DNA of 64,000 nucleotides from Rotaria sp. Silwood1 (GCA_905250075.1 CAJNOP010000128.1:345441-409440); one strand, 5' to 3'; numbered from the stretch's first letter, positions 1 to 12,086 are shown. Made by a program: numbers and translations. The notes: generated by a model from the sequence alone, not told the origin.

Positions 1-190
1 TTAATTTGCACCACGATTTCAAACAAACGAATTACGTAATCTTGTTGTCGGACTAGATCAAACTCCATCTGTTATATCGACTTAAATAATGAATGAGTAC
101 TCATACGTGTATTCGAAATCATCAGAGATTTCGTCACACATAAACCAAAGATCACTGCTATATAAACCGCTAACATCATTAAGCACAAAC

Positions 191-300
191 TGCGGTTATT
201 GTTGAGTATACCGTGGTATGTGACAGTGTCACAACCGCTATATTGAATACCGCGGTATGTGAAACCGATCGCAACCGCTATATTTAATACCGCGGTTTTC
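191..300. repeat. imperfect 40-bp tandem repeat rich in ACCGCGGT
   Basis: The motif ACCGCTATATT followed by AATACCGCGG occurs at 234 and again at 274, exactly 40 bp apart. A more diverged copy, with TATACCGTGG, begins near 194. The repeat continues as degenerate CGCGGT and CCGCGG motifs to about 340. The GC-rich palindrome CCGCGG stands out against the AT-rich background. It lies just outside the 366-872 foldback element and may be part of the same mobile unit. Confidence 0.6.
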
Positions 301-365
301 TTTAACGCGGTACACAAAATCGCGGTGAACCGCGGTTTTCTGCAAAAAATTTTTTCATGGGAAGA

Positions 366-872
366 TAGACCCCCGTGAATTATGAAAAACCCCAAAAGAT
401 TAAATCCTCTTAGGTCTTCTGTCCAAAATTAAAGGCATTTTACTGAAATTTTAGCCTATGGCATGGTATATAACAATAAATCGAGTGACGGTATTTCGAC
501 CTGAAATTTTGCCCACAGACAGGTCTATTTATGAGTAGGATATCCTGAAAATTTCAGCTGAAAAGAATGTTTTCTTCCCGAGATATTCAAGCCCCAAAAA
601 TGACTCATATACTACAAAAGATGCTAAAATTTTCTGTTTTTTGGGATTTAAATATCTCGGGAAGAAAACATTCTTTTCAGCTGAAATTTTCAGGGTATTC
701 TACTCATAAATAGACCTGCCTGTGAGCAAAATCTCAGGTCGAAATACTGTCATTCGATTTATTGGTATATACCTTGCCATAGGCTAAAATTCCAGTAAAA
801 TGCCTATAACTTTGGACAGAAGGCCTAAGGAGCTTTAATCTTTTGGGGTTTTTCATAATTCACGGGGGTCTA
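366..872. mobile_element. foldback (hairpin) element, arms about 230 bp
   Basis: The left end TAGACCCCCGTGAATTATGA is the reverse complement of the right end, which finishes CACGGGGGTCTA at 872. The inverted similarity runs inward through the whole element: left arm about 366-600, right arm about 636-872, with a loop of only about 35 bp. Inner landmarks include TCTATTTATGAGTAG and AAAAGAATGTTTTCTTCCCG on the left, and their complements on the right. There is no transposase frame, so this is a non-autonomous foldback/MITE-like element. A consequence is that open frames running outward on opposite strands begin with the same peptide (MGFFIIHGGL). A diverged relative lies at 35138-35480. Confidence 0.85.
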
Positions 873-3164
873 TATTTTGCACAAAGTCTGAACTCAAAAG
901 GGGTTGGACAGTTGGCGATGTTCCCTCATGAATATAAATCCAAGATATCATGCAAGGCTTGTCATTACGAAAAACTACTTATTCGATTAAACCAACGTCA
1001 CATCGTAGTTAACCGAATATTTTTGAAATCATCGTTATGTACCATCGATTTACTACGGTTTTCATCAGATGATTGGTCATACATACTCACGTCTCCAATA
1101 ATAATAATTAGTCAATAACGTAAATGAATGTGATAGTGCATGTACTCTCAGGAGAAGCGGATAGAAAAAAAAAGGGGAAATGAGAATGACAAGCGAATAC
1201 ATAAACATGCAATCAACATACGTTTTTTCTCAATGCCTATTGAACGTCGACATAAAAAGAGGTCAACACGTGTGCCAACGTAAAAGTAGATACACTTTTG
1301 GTAAGCACTTTAAAACAGTAAATATATGTTGTCGCTCAACAAATTCTCTCCTCAAATTAATGAGAAAGACATTGCTAATATGTGTGGGCATCATCACTTA
1401 TCAGTTTCTATGATTCTTATATATGTATATGTTTTTGTAAGCATGTTAAAAGATATTTTGTATGAAGACTATCCTCATGAACAAACAGTAATTTAATAAT
1501 ATAATAAGTAGTTTCAACAGTTCAATATGCTTTTATAGTAGACTACGAGAATTCTTTTGAAACCATTCGCTAACGAACGGTTTCTTTGATTCTCAAACGT
1601 ATTTCCTAACTTTACTATGCATAGTCATGAGTCATTTTTATTTATATTACAAAGCAGAATTAGAAAGAAAAACTAGTCTTATGTGGATTCTTATTTGTTT
1701 TTTGTTTTTTGGAAATTATAAATTTGATTTTAATTGATGTCTTTCTTTTTTTTCCTTAAAACAACGCAAGATGTATGCTTCTGTTTTCAAGATAATACAT
1801 TTTTGAAATACAAATTAGCTCAAGGTGACATACAAAGGCGTAACATTACAATATTATATATAATAAAATTTTTTTTTAAATAGAAATCCATGTCTTGTTG
1901 ATTTAGCCAAATGTTCAAAAACTAAAATTTATTTTAATCAATTTTGTATTTAGAACTTTTTGTCCTATATTAATCAAAACAAGAGAAAAAGTCACTACAT
2001 TTCATACTATTCTGAATCTCGAGAGGATCAAAATAAATTACTTCTCTATGGAATGGAGTTTTTCAAGAAACAAGAAGCTTATTAAGCCGGTCTTTAATAA
2101 TTGATTGATCGATTATTGTAAAAGCTGGTGAATTAAAAGCTATTCTTGTTATTTCCTTGCATGAAATGCATATTAGAATGAAACTACATTAGTGCTTGAG
2201 AAAAAAAAACACTAATGTATTGTTTTCAGCAGGAAAAATGTTCATAATGCCAAGAAAATTTTTTTCATTTCTATAAATGTAGAATAGAATAATAGTGGCC
2301 ACAAATATTTCTCTTATTCTTCTTTTTCCTTCTCAAAGTAAGCTATATAGAAAATTCTTCTAATATTTTTTCTCTTCATACCAGAGCACTCTAATATATA
2401 ACAAGAAAACGATAGAGGACGCTATTGTCTGAATCTTGATTTGACCTTGATTGGATCCTTATACACTATAAAATGTGATTATCGATTCTCAAATAAAATG
2501 TTTTGAAAAGATTCTATTATTCGAAAAATATCTATAGAAAATATGAAGAATTTTAAAAGACATTTTATTCGCTCATTAAATTATTTCATGACTAATTTAT
2601 CTATATCTTCTGTGTTCTTCGGTGACTCATTTCAACGCGCGTTATATGATAGTAATTCATCGAACTGTCATTATACAAATCTCTCTAAAAAAATGTCTCT
2701 TTTGTTCCATTTTAGAGAAATCTTTATAAAAAAACAATCACATCTATCAAAAATACTCTATTCATTCTATTTTAGATTTTACTTCATTAAAAACCGGAAA
2801 AAAATGAATATATTCTCAAATCATTGTGTTAGGTATACATTGTTACTTTACTAGAAAGCTATGAGACAATCATCGTTATTGATAGTCAATCGTGTTCTGT
2901 TAAGACTAGCATACACCTAGTCCAATTGTAATGAGGCTTATTTAGAAATGATTAATCATATTCACAAAATATTATAACAAATAATATAAGCTCTATCTAT
3001 AAGCAGATGTATTCATCTTTGAATAAATACATGTTATTTATTGAAATTCTATAACACAAAAAAAGGCAAATTATCCGAACTTAAAAGTTTTGTTTGATTA
3101 TATAAGAAATATTATAATAGAATACTATTATTAGAATATGTTTTATGTTAATTATAAACTTTAT

Positions 3165-3199
3165 TGATTAGAAATATTCTTATAGGTAAATGATTTTTC
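3165..3199 (+). promoter_or_regulatory. PLEKHA8 5' end: possible splice acceptor and overlapping upstream start
   Basis: A potential 3' splice site (TATTCTTATAG, ending at 3185) lies 14 bp before the chosen ATG at 3200, so either a cis 5'-UTR intron or a trans-spliced leader could join here. An out-of-frame ATG at 3190 opens a nine-codon frame that ends at TAA 3217-3219 and overlaps the true start. The start at 3200 was chosen because it gives the conserved FAPP N-terminus. Confidence 0.4.
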
Positions 3200-6100
3200 A
3201 TGGAGGGTACATTATTTAAATGGACGAATTATTATAATGGTATGATATTACAAAAAAGAAATAAAAATAAAAAATTTGTTTGTTTTTTATTTATTTAATG
3301 TAGGATGGCAACCTCGTTATTTTGTATTAAATGAAACAGGTATTCTTTCATATTACAAATCAAGTGAATTAATTCATGAAGGATGTAAAGGTTCATGTTT
3401 AGTACCTGTTTGTGAACTTAAAGGTTAAATAAATAATTAAATTTTATTAAAATATTAATAAATATATCTTTTTCAATATAGTTCATCCAAATGATCCATT
3501 ACGTTTTGATTTAATTATACCAGGTGAATTATTTCTTTGTTTAAAAGCTAAATCACAACCTGAACGACAACGTTGGCTTGTTGCTTTGGGAACATGTAAA
3601 TCACGAGGAACTAAATCTACAACATCAACAACAACTATTTCAAATAATAACAATAATAATAATAATAACAATGCTACACCTTCAATATTGAGTATAAATT
3701 AATAAAATATTTAATTATAATCATATTATTATATTTATTTTTTTATTAGTTTCACAGGTAAATGTAATTGATAATGAACTTAAAATAAAAGTTCAAGAAT
3801 TACGTCTTTATGAAACTGTTCTTACACAACGTATACATGCTATTAAATCAATTGCAAATGATACACCAATACCTGATGTTCAAGTATATTCATTAATGTT
3901 TTTATTAGTTAACTAAAATGTTTTTTTTCTTTTTGTTCGTCTTATAAAGAAATTAGATGAATCAACATCAATGTTGAGTGTAACATGTGATGCATTTATT
4001 CATACACTTGATGAATGTGTTAAATTAGCAACTGGTGATTCATCTCAATCATTACTTTTACTTTCTCAATCTTTATCAACAATTCCTGATGATATATCAA
4101 CATATCAACAATCATTTTTTCAAATTGATTCTCCTAAGTTTGTTTTATTTTATTTTGTTTATTTTAATATGAAACATAATCTATGTATTATGATTAGATC
4201 AACAAATTCAACAACAACAATTTTACCAAAACAATTTTTTTATAAAACATTTTTTTCTCAACTACCTTTTACGTATGTTTAAATAAAATAAAAAATTATT
4301 TTTAATAAATTTATTTCATTCATAGATTTGCTAAATTAATTTCATTAGAATTTAAAGATATTCATTCTGAACTTTTTCTTTCGACATGTGAACAATATCT
4401 TCATATGATTGGTATAGATTTTTATATTCAATATTTAAATTATTATTTATATTATTAATAGATAAATTCAATAGTAAAACATTTATTCCATTACGTGCAG
4501 ATGCCAATGGCAATATTAGTGTAAGTTTTATGTTTACAGTATGAACCATAAATAGTACTACAAGAAAAATTTCAAATAAGTTCGCTTTATTTCGTTCGAA
4601 GAAGTGCAATTTTTCATTTGTTACACAAAAAAACATAAACAAAAATGACTGTCAAGTTCTCACTTGTTGGTATTTTTTAGTTATCAGAAATGCTCGAAAT
4701 TTGACAAAAAGTTCAAATATTCTCGTGAAAAGTATTTTCATCATCGAAATATTAGAAGTGATAACTGAAGGCGAAGACAAACGAAACGCACTCTGACACA
4801 AATCCTTTCACAACAGATGATCTGATATCAAATCGTTGCTCTCTCAGTTCTATTCATCTTGTAACGACATTAGAGTTCAAATCATGTTTCAAAATCCGAT
4901 TTCCTACGAAGCTATAAAAACAGATATTTTGAGGAAAGCTCTTCCGAAATCGAAAGTTCTGATCAATTATAAATGATATAATATTGATGTACAGTTAAAA
5001 AGTTTTCAAAACTAGTCTGTTTAAATGTTGAAATTCATGGCTGAATGCAACTCTTTTGGTACTAACTTCGTTGTAAAAATAGTGTTCTATGTTTAAAAAT
5101 TCAATATTTTTTAATCATTGACTTTTAAACAAAGTAATTCTGAAAATTTACACTATACCCATGAATATAGTTTACCTTGATTTCTTCTTATTCTCTTAGA
5201 TAACAGGTGAAATTTTTTTTTAATGAGGCTAAAAATATCTCTTGACCGTAATATTTGTTTACATTATTCATATGAATATTAAAAAAACAAAAACAAGCTT
5301 TTTCAACGAATCGTAATAGAAATAATGCAATTTATGATCGATTCTATATATAATTTATATTTTCATTTTATAGAAATTAAGAAGAAAAATTAGTAATGAT
5401 CCAAATAAATTTCAAACATTATATTCGATTGTTAATGATGAAATAATTGCTAAAACCACAAAAGAAAAAAATTCAGCTACTGATGCACTTCTTTGGCTTA
5501 AAAGGTACAATTAATTACAATTTAGATTTAAACAATATTCTTTTCAAACATATCAAAATAATTCTTGTCACTAAAAATAACATATATCGATATCTAAAGT
5601 GAATTTTCTATTTAATTTCAAATTCATGTAACAGATATACATGTCAAATAAGAACACGCGATAAGTTTTAATGAGTTTCTTTCTATAATCATATATTGTT
5701 CAATATTTTATAATAAAAAGGTACTAATTTCCGAGAACATGATGTATTCGATCATATTATTTCTCCTCATTAAATTTTTGCAGATTATTTATATCAACTA
5801 TGATTTTTCTATTTGAAGTTATAGTCAAAACCTAAAAGTAGCTTCAGGTCAAAGCTGATCACAATTGACATAAAGAATTGGTAGGAGTCGTGAAATTATC
5901 AATACTGAGCATGTAGTTTTTTGTAAACAGATATACATCAATTGCTTAGATTTCTAATTGAAGTTTAGAATATCTTTCTAGCATTGAGAATAATTGAACT
6001 ACTAGAGATTCATTCATACCAATTGTGACCAATTTTGATCTGAATTTATTCTTAGGTATTGTCTAATGTAAAACATAGTTCTTAAAATCAGCTGAAATTG

Positions 6101-7190
6101 ATCGAAAAGAAACTAAAAAAACAAAAAGCAAAATCATTTAAATGATTAACAAAAGTATTAATTAAAGATATGAATAAGATAATATGTTTCATCTATTCGA
6201 ATTATTGATCATATCAATAGTGATATATTTGATAAAATCTTATATTTTTTTTTGTTTTTATATTATAGAAGTGTTCATTTTCTTGGATGTTTTCTTTGTG
6301 AATTTGGTCAAGGAGATAAAACTGTTGAAGATGCTATCAATAAAGCATATGGACAAACATTAAAACGTTTTCATGGATGGATTACACGAGGTGTTTTTTC
6401 AGTAAATATTTCCTTTTTCAATTAAAATAATAAAAAAAAAACAAAAACAACAACATTTTGAAATGATTTTTATAATAATAATTCTTTTAGATTGCACTTC
6501 GTTCAGCTCCTTACAAAGAAGATTTTCTTGTATCACTGGCTATAGATTCGAATGATGCTCGAGAAGTTCTTTTTGAACGACAGGTCAATTTATATATATA
6601 TATATATGTTAGCGTCCAATGTCGGATTGGCCTAGGCGAATCGTGGATACTTACATTAGACTAGTCCAATATCGGATTGATGCAATTCGGTTCACTACAA
6701 TATCAATTACTCTTGAGATAGATGTTGGATTCGAATTATTTTTTTGAAATTATGTTCGTACAATGCCGTTTTAAATATTGCAGGCGTTCAGGCAGAAGTC
6801 AAATTTAGACTGAAGAACTGAATAACAACTTTTCATAAAAGTTGTTGTTCTGTAGAAATTTATTCATAACTCCTAAACTTTAACTTAAATCTGTCCAACG
6901 ACGATTATGATAAACAAATTAACATTATATAAACATAATTTCAAAAAAATAATTCGAATCCAACATCTATCTCAAGAGTAATTGATATTTTAGTGAACCG
7001 AATTGCGTCAATCCGACATTGGACGCTAACATATATATCGTTCTTTTTTATCAAGGAAAATTTAATTTATTTTTCTTTTTAGATATTGAATGAAATGATT
7101 GAACATGGTTCAAATATAAATATTGTTTTAAATAAAATAACAGAGTTTTATATTGAAAATGAACTTGAATCAGATGAAATTATTGGATGA
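3200..7190 (+). CDS. PLEKHA8: PLEKHA8/FAPP2-like glycolipid transfer protein (PH + GLTP domains)
   Basis: Exons: 3200-3239, 3304-3423, 3482-3691, 3750-3883, 3950-4137, 4198-4272, 4326-4411, 4462-4520, 5374-5504, 6269-6401, 6491-6583, 7083-7190. They join in phase to 458 aa, somewhat shorter than the roughly 520-aa human protein. Residues 1-95 form a PH domain opening [18 protein letters not shown], very close to FAPP proteins, whose PH domain binds PI4P at the trans-Golgi. Lys7 and Arg18, basic positions expected in FAPP PH domains, are present. A Ser/Thr/Asn-rich linker with a poly-Asn run follows. The C-terminal GLTP fold keeps the glycolipid headgroup pocket: Asp298, Asn302, Lys305, Trp345 and His383 correspond to the canonical D, N, K, W and H of GLTP. 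The inferred role is non-vesicular glucosylceramide transfer at the Golgi. The gene is first in a probable operon. Intron 4521-5373 holds a coding-like relic, and intron 6584-7082 holds a MITE. Confidence 0.95.
4665..4873 (+). repeat. dispersed repeat copy A (coding-like relic) in a PLEKHA8 intron
   Basis: This segment aligns along its whole length with 35775-36000. Both begin TGTT..TATTTT.TAG. Both contain a stretch translating to a similar peptide ([15 protein letters not shown] here, AFIFEVLEVVTEWKE there). Both end near CT(T/C)GT(T/A)ACGAC. Differences in the peptide-coding core are mostly synonymous or conservative. It lies in the 853-bp intron 4521-5373, whose remainder shows nothing recognisable. 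Copy A's frame is closed soon after the core. It could be a fragment of an old transposon or a duplicated exon; I do not recognise the family. Confidence 0.5.
6607..7031. mobile_element. MITE-like inverted-repeat element in a PLEKHA8 intron
   Basis: The ends TGTTAGCGTCCAATGTCGGA and its complement form inverted arms at 6607-6756 and 6932-7031, flanked on both sides by TATATA, which may be a target duplication or a pre-existing microsatellite. The arms are almost identical for about 100 bp. The left arm is about 50 bp longer because it repeats the segment (G)TCCAAT(G/A)TCGGATTG with intervening sequence. The unpaired centre (about 6757-6931) has no open frame of note. The element sits wholly inside intron 6584-7082, leaving both splice sites intact. 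Confidence 0.8.
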
Positions 7191-7268
7191 TTTATGTTTT
7201 TCTTTTTGTGTGTGTGTTTTTTTATTTCTTAAATAATAGATAAAATTATTTTAGATAAAATATATTAA
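7191..7268 (+). promoter_or_regulatory. PLEKHA8-NOM1 intercistronic region with trans-splice acceptor
   Basis: Only 78 bp separate the PLEKHA8 stop from the NOM1 ATG. The interval is T-rich and contains a clean 3' splice site (AAATTATTTTAG, ending at 7254) 14 bp before the ATG, with no room for an independent promoter. This is the layout expected for a downstream operon gene receiving a spliced leader. An AATAAT, but no perfect AATAAA, lies in the interval. The acceptor is directly visible; the trans-splicing is inferred. Confidence 0.6.
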
Positions 7269-10200
7269 ATGAAAGTAGCATTAAATCAAGAAAAAGATAA
7301 AACTCATTTATTATCACGTAAAAAACGTCGTCAACTTGAAAGAAAATTAGTTAAAGCAAAACGAAATGCATGGCATCATGGAGAAAAAGTTTGTTTTTTG
7401 TTTTTTTTTTATCTATTAAAATAAATACTTTCATTTAGATTCCAATGTCTATTGATACTCTTTCACCTTCAATTGAACATCAAGAAAATTTAATAAAGAA
7501 AAAGAAAAAAAAGAAGAAAAATAAATCAAAAGACAAATCATCTGAATTAACATTTGATGAAAAGGTTTAACTATGATTTGTTTTTGTTTTTTTTTATTAA
7601 TCAATTGTTGTTTTCTTTTTTTTTTTTGATAGGCTGCTAAAGAACATCATCAAAAAATTTTACTTGAAGATAATGAAACTGAAGATGCTCATATTAAAAA
7701 ATTAGAAAAACTTTTAGGCATTAAATCTAATAGAAAAACTTATTTACGTGGTTTTATTGATGATGGATTAGATTATTTACTTGATTTTTGTGATAAAGAT
7801 CGAAGAAAACAAATTATGATTGCTGAAGGTAAATAAATCATTTTTAGTTTTTCTTATTAGATATTTCATTTTATAATATGAATTAGGTGATGGAGAAGGT
7901 AATGCTTGGTATGATGAACAAGATGAAGATCAACAATGGTTAGTTAACAAACAAAAAAAACGAGTAGATTTAGCAAATCAACTTGAAAATCAACAAGAAA
8001 AAACTAAAAAAAAGAAAACATCTCTCGTTAAATTTAATGATCAAGTTCAAACTAAAATGATTGATGATGATTCATTAGACGAGGAAAAAGAGTTTGATGA
8101 TGAAGAAGAAGAAGAAGAAGATTTTGATGAGGAAGAAGAAGAAAATGACTATGAAGAACTAGAAGAAGAAGAAGAAAAAGAAGATAATGATGATGATATA
8201 GAAGAAACTCCACCGATGAAAGAAGATATTTATGGACGAATGATTGATGTCAAAGGCAATGTTGTCAAAAATAATGCAAGTAAGAAAAATTAACTAAAAG
8301 AATAGAATTATTTCTATCGTTATTAATACAACGAAAAACATAACTAATTATTTGCAACTTTCAGTATTCGAATGAAAATATTTAAGCATCCCGTCAAAAA
8401 CATGAAAATTGAGATAATTTCATGGTAAGATAATCCACGATATAATCTTTTCTGCTTGAAAAATATGAGTTTCTCAAATAAATTTAAAAGTCTTTTTTTT
8501 TGTTTTATCTCTGTGTATGCTTTTCTGATTGCGCATTCCATAATTCAAAAAGACATTTCATTATAGCTAATGTTTTTTTCCTTGTTAGAAAGACCATGTC
8601 ATGATGCAGAGCATGATAGAATTCCTTTTTCAATTAATCTTTGTTTCTTATTATAAAAGAGTACTTGTATCAATAGAGCATCATGTTTTGAGAGGTTTTC
8701 GAGATATAGAATTTTTCTTTCTTTAAAAAAAAACATAAGAATTAACAAAAAATCCTCTGTAGTTGGTGAATGTGACTATCGGTGTTGAGTGTGATGTGGT
8801 ATACGAAGGAAGGTAGGTATAGGCCTTCTCTCCACCTTTGCTCATACTCATAAATCACACCTTGTCCACACTCACCTTTAAAATTAATCTGAATTGAATG
8901 ATATATTTATCTATTTATGACATACATGAAAAAATACATGTTGATCATATTTGAATAACCTGCTTTATCTATTGTACTTTTTCACATAAACATGTGAGAA
9001 AACAACTAGTCTGTATAACATTTGGGTAGTTTCTCTCATTAAAATTAGAAGATTTGTTAAATCTATTTATTCTTGAAAGAAAAATATTTATTTTATTTAA
9101 GTTAACATAAACTTATTTTAGGTACAGTTTATATACCTCCTGCTCTTCGTCAAAAATTAAATTCATCAGATGATAATTCAACTGTAGAAATAAAACGTCG
9201 TCTTCAAGGTCAATTAAATCGTTTAAGTGAAAAAAATTTATCATCAATATTAATTGAAATTGAAACACTTTATCGTTCTCAATCTCGTGCATCAATTAAT
9301 TCATGTTTATATCAATTATATTATGATAGTCTTCTATCATCAATTTCATTAACTAATGAAAGTTTACTTGCTGAACATGCTTTACTTGCTTGTCTTCTTC
9401 ATGCTAATATTGGTTTAGAAATAGGTTCATATTTATTAGAAAATTTCTTACAAATATTCATTGAACATATTAATGATGAAGTATCAAATAAAATAAATGA
9501 TAATTTAATTATATTTATATCATATTTATATGCATTTCATATGATAAATAGTAAAATTTTATTTGATATAGCACGTTATTTATTAAATATAAATGAATTA
9601 AATGAAAAACATCTTGAATTAATTCTTTTATTATTAAAAACAATTGGATTTATTTTACGTAAAGATGATCCATTACAATTAAAAACATATTTACAAGAAT
9701 TACGAACAGCATGTTCATCATCAACATTATTATCATCATCATCAAAACGTATTGAATTTATGATGGATACAATTAAAAGTTTAAAAAATAATGATATTAG
9801 AAAATTACCAGGTGGTTATGAACCTGAACGTATTGATCGTTTAAGAAAAATTTATCGAAATTTAGTTAAAAATAAAACTGTACAACATGCAAATATACTT
9901 AATGTTAGTTTACAAGATTTTTTAAATGTTAAAGAACAAGGACGATGGTGGATTGTTGGATCGGCATGGCAAAAACAAACTTCTCAATATAATCAAAATA
10001 ATAATATTCAAAAAATAGAATTACAATTTAATGAAAAAATTCGAAAATTAGCTAAAAAACAACATATGAATACTGATGTTAGACGTTTGATCTTTGGAAC
10101 TTTATTGACTAGTGAGGTAATTTTACTTAAATCCTTTTTTTTTACAAATATAATTTTTCAAATAATATTTTTTCATCATAATATTAAAAAAAACAGGACA

Positions 10201-12043
10201 CATGTAAAAAACATGTATATCAATTCAAGGCTCTAAACAATAGATTTATTTGAAAAAAAAATATTGTCCATAGATTTCATCTCGTTAACCTTCGATTTCT
10301 TCTATTTCTATCAGTTAAAAATAATGTCGAGTATGTTTGAATATAGTGTATACTTTGATTTTCAATACAAAAAAAAAGTGCATATGTGTCTCAGAATTAT
10401 TTACTATTTGTTTAGTCTAGATCTTATCAGAGTCGAATACAAAAAAAAAAATTAACAAATATTTCTAGCTGAATCTATTATATAAAAATTATCTGCCTTT
10501 CTTGCTTATGTGACAAATATCGATTTTTTCATTTGTGTCTGTTTTTTTTGTAACGATTATCTTTGCTTAATGTAAAATCTATTATAGCTTACAAATTTTC
10601 AAAAATCATATCGAAAAAACTTCATCTAAATCTCCGAAATGTGATGTAGAAATTTGTTTTAGTAAAAAAAAAAAAAAAAAGAAACATGCTAGTCATTCTA
10701 TCTTCGAAAATAATCGACATAGTAGACTAAAATACTTATTATATCAAAAAAAAAATGTAAGAAGAATATAATGAAGCTAATAGATCCAATATAAATATAA
10801 AAGACTTTTAGCGAATGTTTAGGAATAAAAATGATGAGTAAATATCTTTATTAAAGAAAAAAACAGCTCTACTAGAGGAAATAGAACTTTCTTTTATTAA
10901 CGATTAAATATTCTTTGAAAAAAAAAAAGAAATGAATATCCATATAGATCTCTTTCAATTATACTAAACATGTTCTTCATCTCGTTCTACACCCTAGTTG
11001 TGAAAATAGTCAGGGTAACGGATATGAAATAAAAAACAAATATCCTTATTAAAGAGATTAAAGAAAAAGCTTTTACGAATATTTTCATTAAACAGATCAA
11101 ATTTCAATTTGATTATATGATTATTTGATATTGAGAATAAGAATAGATTTTGATGAATTTCTATCTGTGGTTTTTTTTTTTACTTCTTAAAATTAATAAT
11201 AAATATTGAAGTTTTCTTTTTCGTTCAAGTATTCTTATTAACAAAAAAATAACGTTGAAAATAATTAATTATAGGATTATGATGATGCTGTTGAAAAACT
11301 TCATAAACTCAATTTAAGTAAAGTACAAGAACGAGAAATAATTCATGTAAGTTGAGTTTGTTTTTTCTTTGATCTAAACATTTTCTTTTTTTTGTATTTG
11401 AATACAGGTAACAGTTCATTGTTGTTTACATGAAAAAACTTATAATCCATATTATACATTAATATTACAACGATTTTGTGCATATGATCGTCGTTTTCAA
11501 GTAAAATTAATTTTTCTTTTTTTTATATTTATATTTTATTTAAAATATTTAGATATCTTTACAATATCATACATGGGATAGATTTAAAGATCTTTCATTA
11601 CTTAATAAGCAACAATTAGAAAATTTTGGTTCCGCACTTTCTCAATTATTGATGTCGAAATCATTAACACTCAATATATTCAAAGTAAGTTTGTTAAACA
11701 ATCAGAACAAAAAAAAATTTTAATTATTTTTTTCATTTAAAAGAATTTCAATTTCATTGAATTAACACCATCAGCACGAACATTTCTTGTTGAATTATTT
11801 GTTAAATTATTTAATGAGATTGATGATGCATCATTAAAAAATATTTTTCAATTTCCATCAACACAAAATTATAAATTTGTTAAAGATGCTCTAAGGTAAA
11901 AAATAAAAATTTTTAAAATAAATTATTAATTTTGATTTTTTTTTAGATTATTTCTTTCTCATTTCATTTTAAAAAAATCGAATCATACAGAATTAATTCA
12001 TCGTCGTTGTCAGATTGCTATTGATCAGTTATCAATTGAATAA
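7269..12043 (+). CDS. NOM1: NOM1/Sgd1-like nucleolar MIF4G-MA3 protein
   Basis: Exons: 7269-7388, 7439-7564, 7633-7828, 7887-8279, 9122-10116, 11275-11346, 11408-11500, 11553-11684, 11744-11895, 11947-12043. They sum to 791 aa, near the roughly 860 aa of human NOM1. The N-terminus is basic (RKKRRQLERKL), followed by Lys-rich and long Glu/Asp-rich tracts typical of nucleolar proteins. YIPPALRQ near residue 282 begins the conserved part. A MIF4G domain fills the single large exon (to about residue 510), with GGYEPERIDRLRK following. The MA3 domain starts at about residue 611 (QEREIIHVTVHCCLHEKTYN, then YDRRFQ and TWDRFKDL). The family acts in 18S rRNA/small-subunit biogenesis, MIF4G binds eIF4A-like helicases, and human NOM1 targets PP1 to the nucleolus. 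Introns 8280-9121 and 10117-11274 hold only AT-rich sequence, apart from a GTGAGTGTG-rich patch near 8760-8880. Confidence 0.95.
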
Positions 12044-12086
12044 GAAGAAATTGTTTTTCTTTTTCTTTTTTTTTTGTTTTTTTCAG
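12044..12086 (+). promoter_or_regulatory. NOM1-GINS3 intercistronic pyrimidine tract and trans-splice acceptor
   Basis: Only 43 bp separate the NOM1 stop from the GINS3 start. From 12051 the sequence is almost pure T/C and ends TTTTTTTCAG at 12086, directly abutting the ATG at 12087. An acceptor touching the start codon leaves no room for a native 5' UTR, so a spliced leader would have to supply it. This is the best operon evidence in the window. Confidence 0.7.

Larger units (their letters stand above)
1..3199. other. gene-free AT-rich region upstream of PLEKHA8
   Basis: I see no convincing exon in this stretch. Short open frames (for example 1180-1413 and 2543-2854 on the plus strand) are rich in Ser, Phe, Tyr and Lys, match no family I know, and are what AT-rich non-coding DNA gives by chance. 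The first kilobase holds a 40-bp tandem repeat and a large foldback element, listed separately. The rest, about 900-3180, is plain AT-rich sequence. It may contain the promoter of the PLEKHA8-NOM1-GINS3 unit, but I cannot point to an element. Confidence 0.6.

Noticed and set aside
72..1118. Open frames 72-395 (-) and 843-1118 (+) with identical N-termini
   Set aside because: They read outward from the two arms of the same foldback element; the shared peptide is a consequence of the inverted repeat, not of homologous genes.
1180..2854. Plus-strand frames of 77 and 103 codons
   Set aside because: Composition typical of AT-rich chance frames, no family resemblance, no supporting splice structure.
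8344..9295. Minus-strand frames across the NOM1 intron and exon
   Set aside because: One lies in an intron and the other is antisense to the MIF4G-region exon; NOM1 explains the coding signal.
12015..12086. Upstream in-frame ATG for GINS3 at 12015
   Set aside because: It overlaps the NOM1 terminal exon and would add a poly-Phe peptide encoded by the polypyrimidine tract; the family N-terminus starts at 12087.
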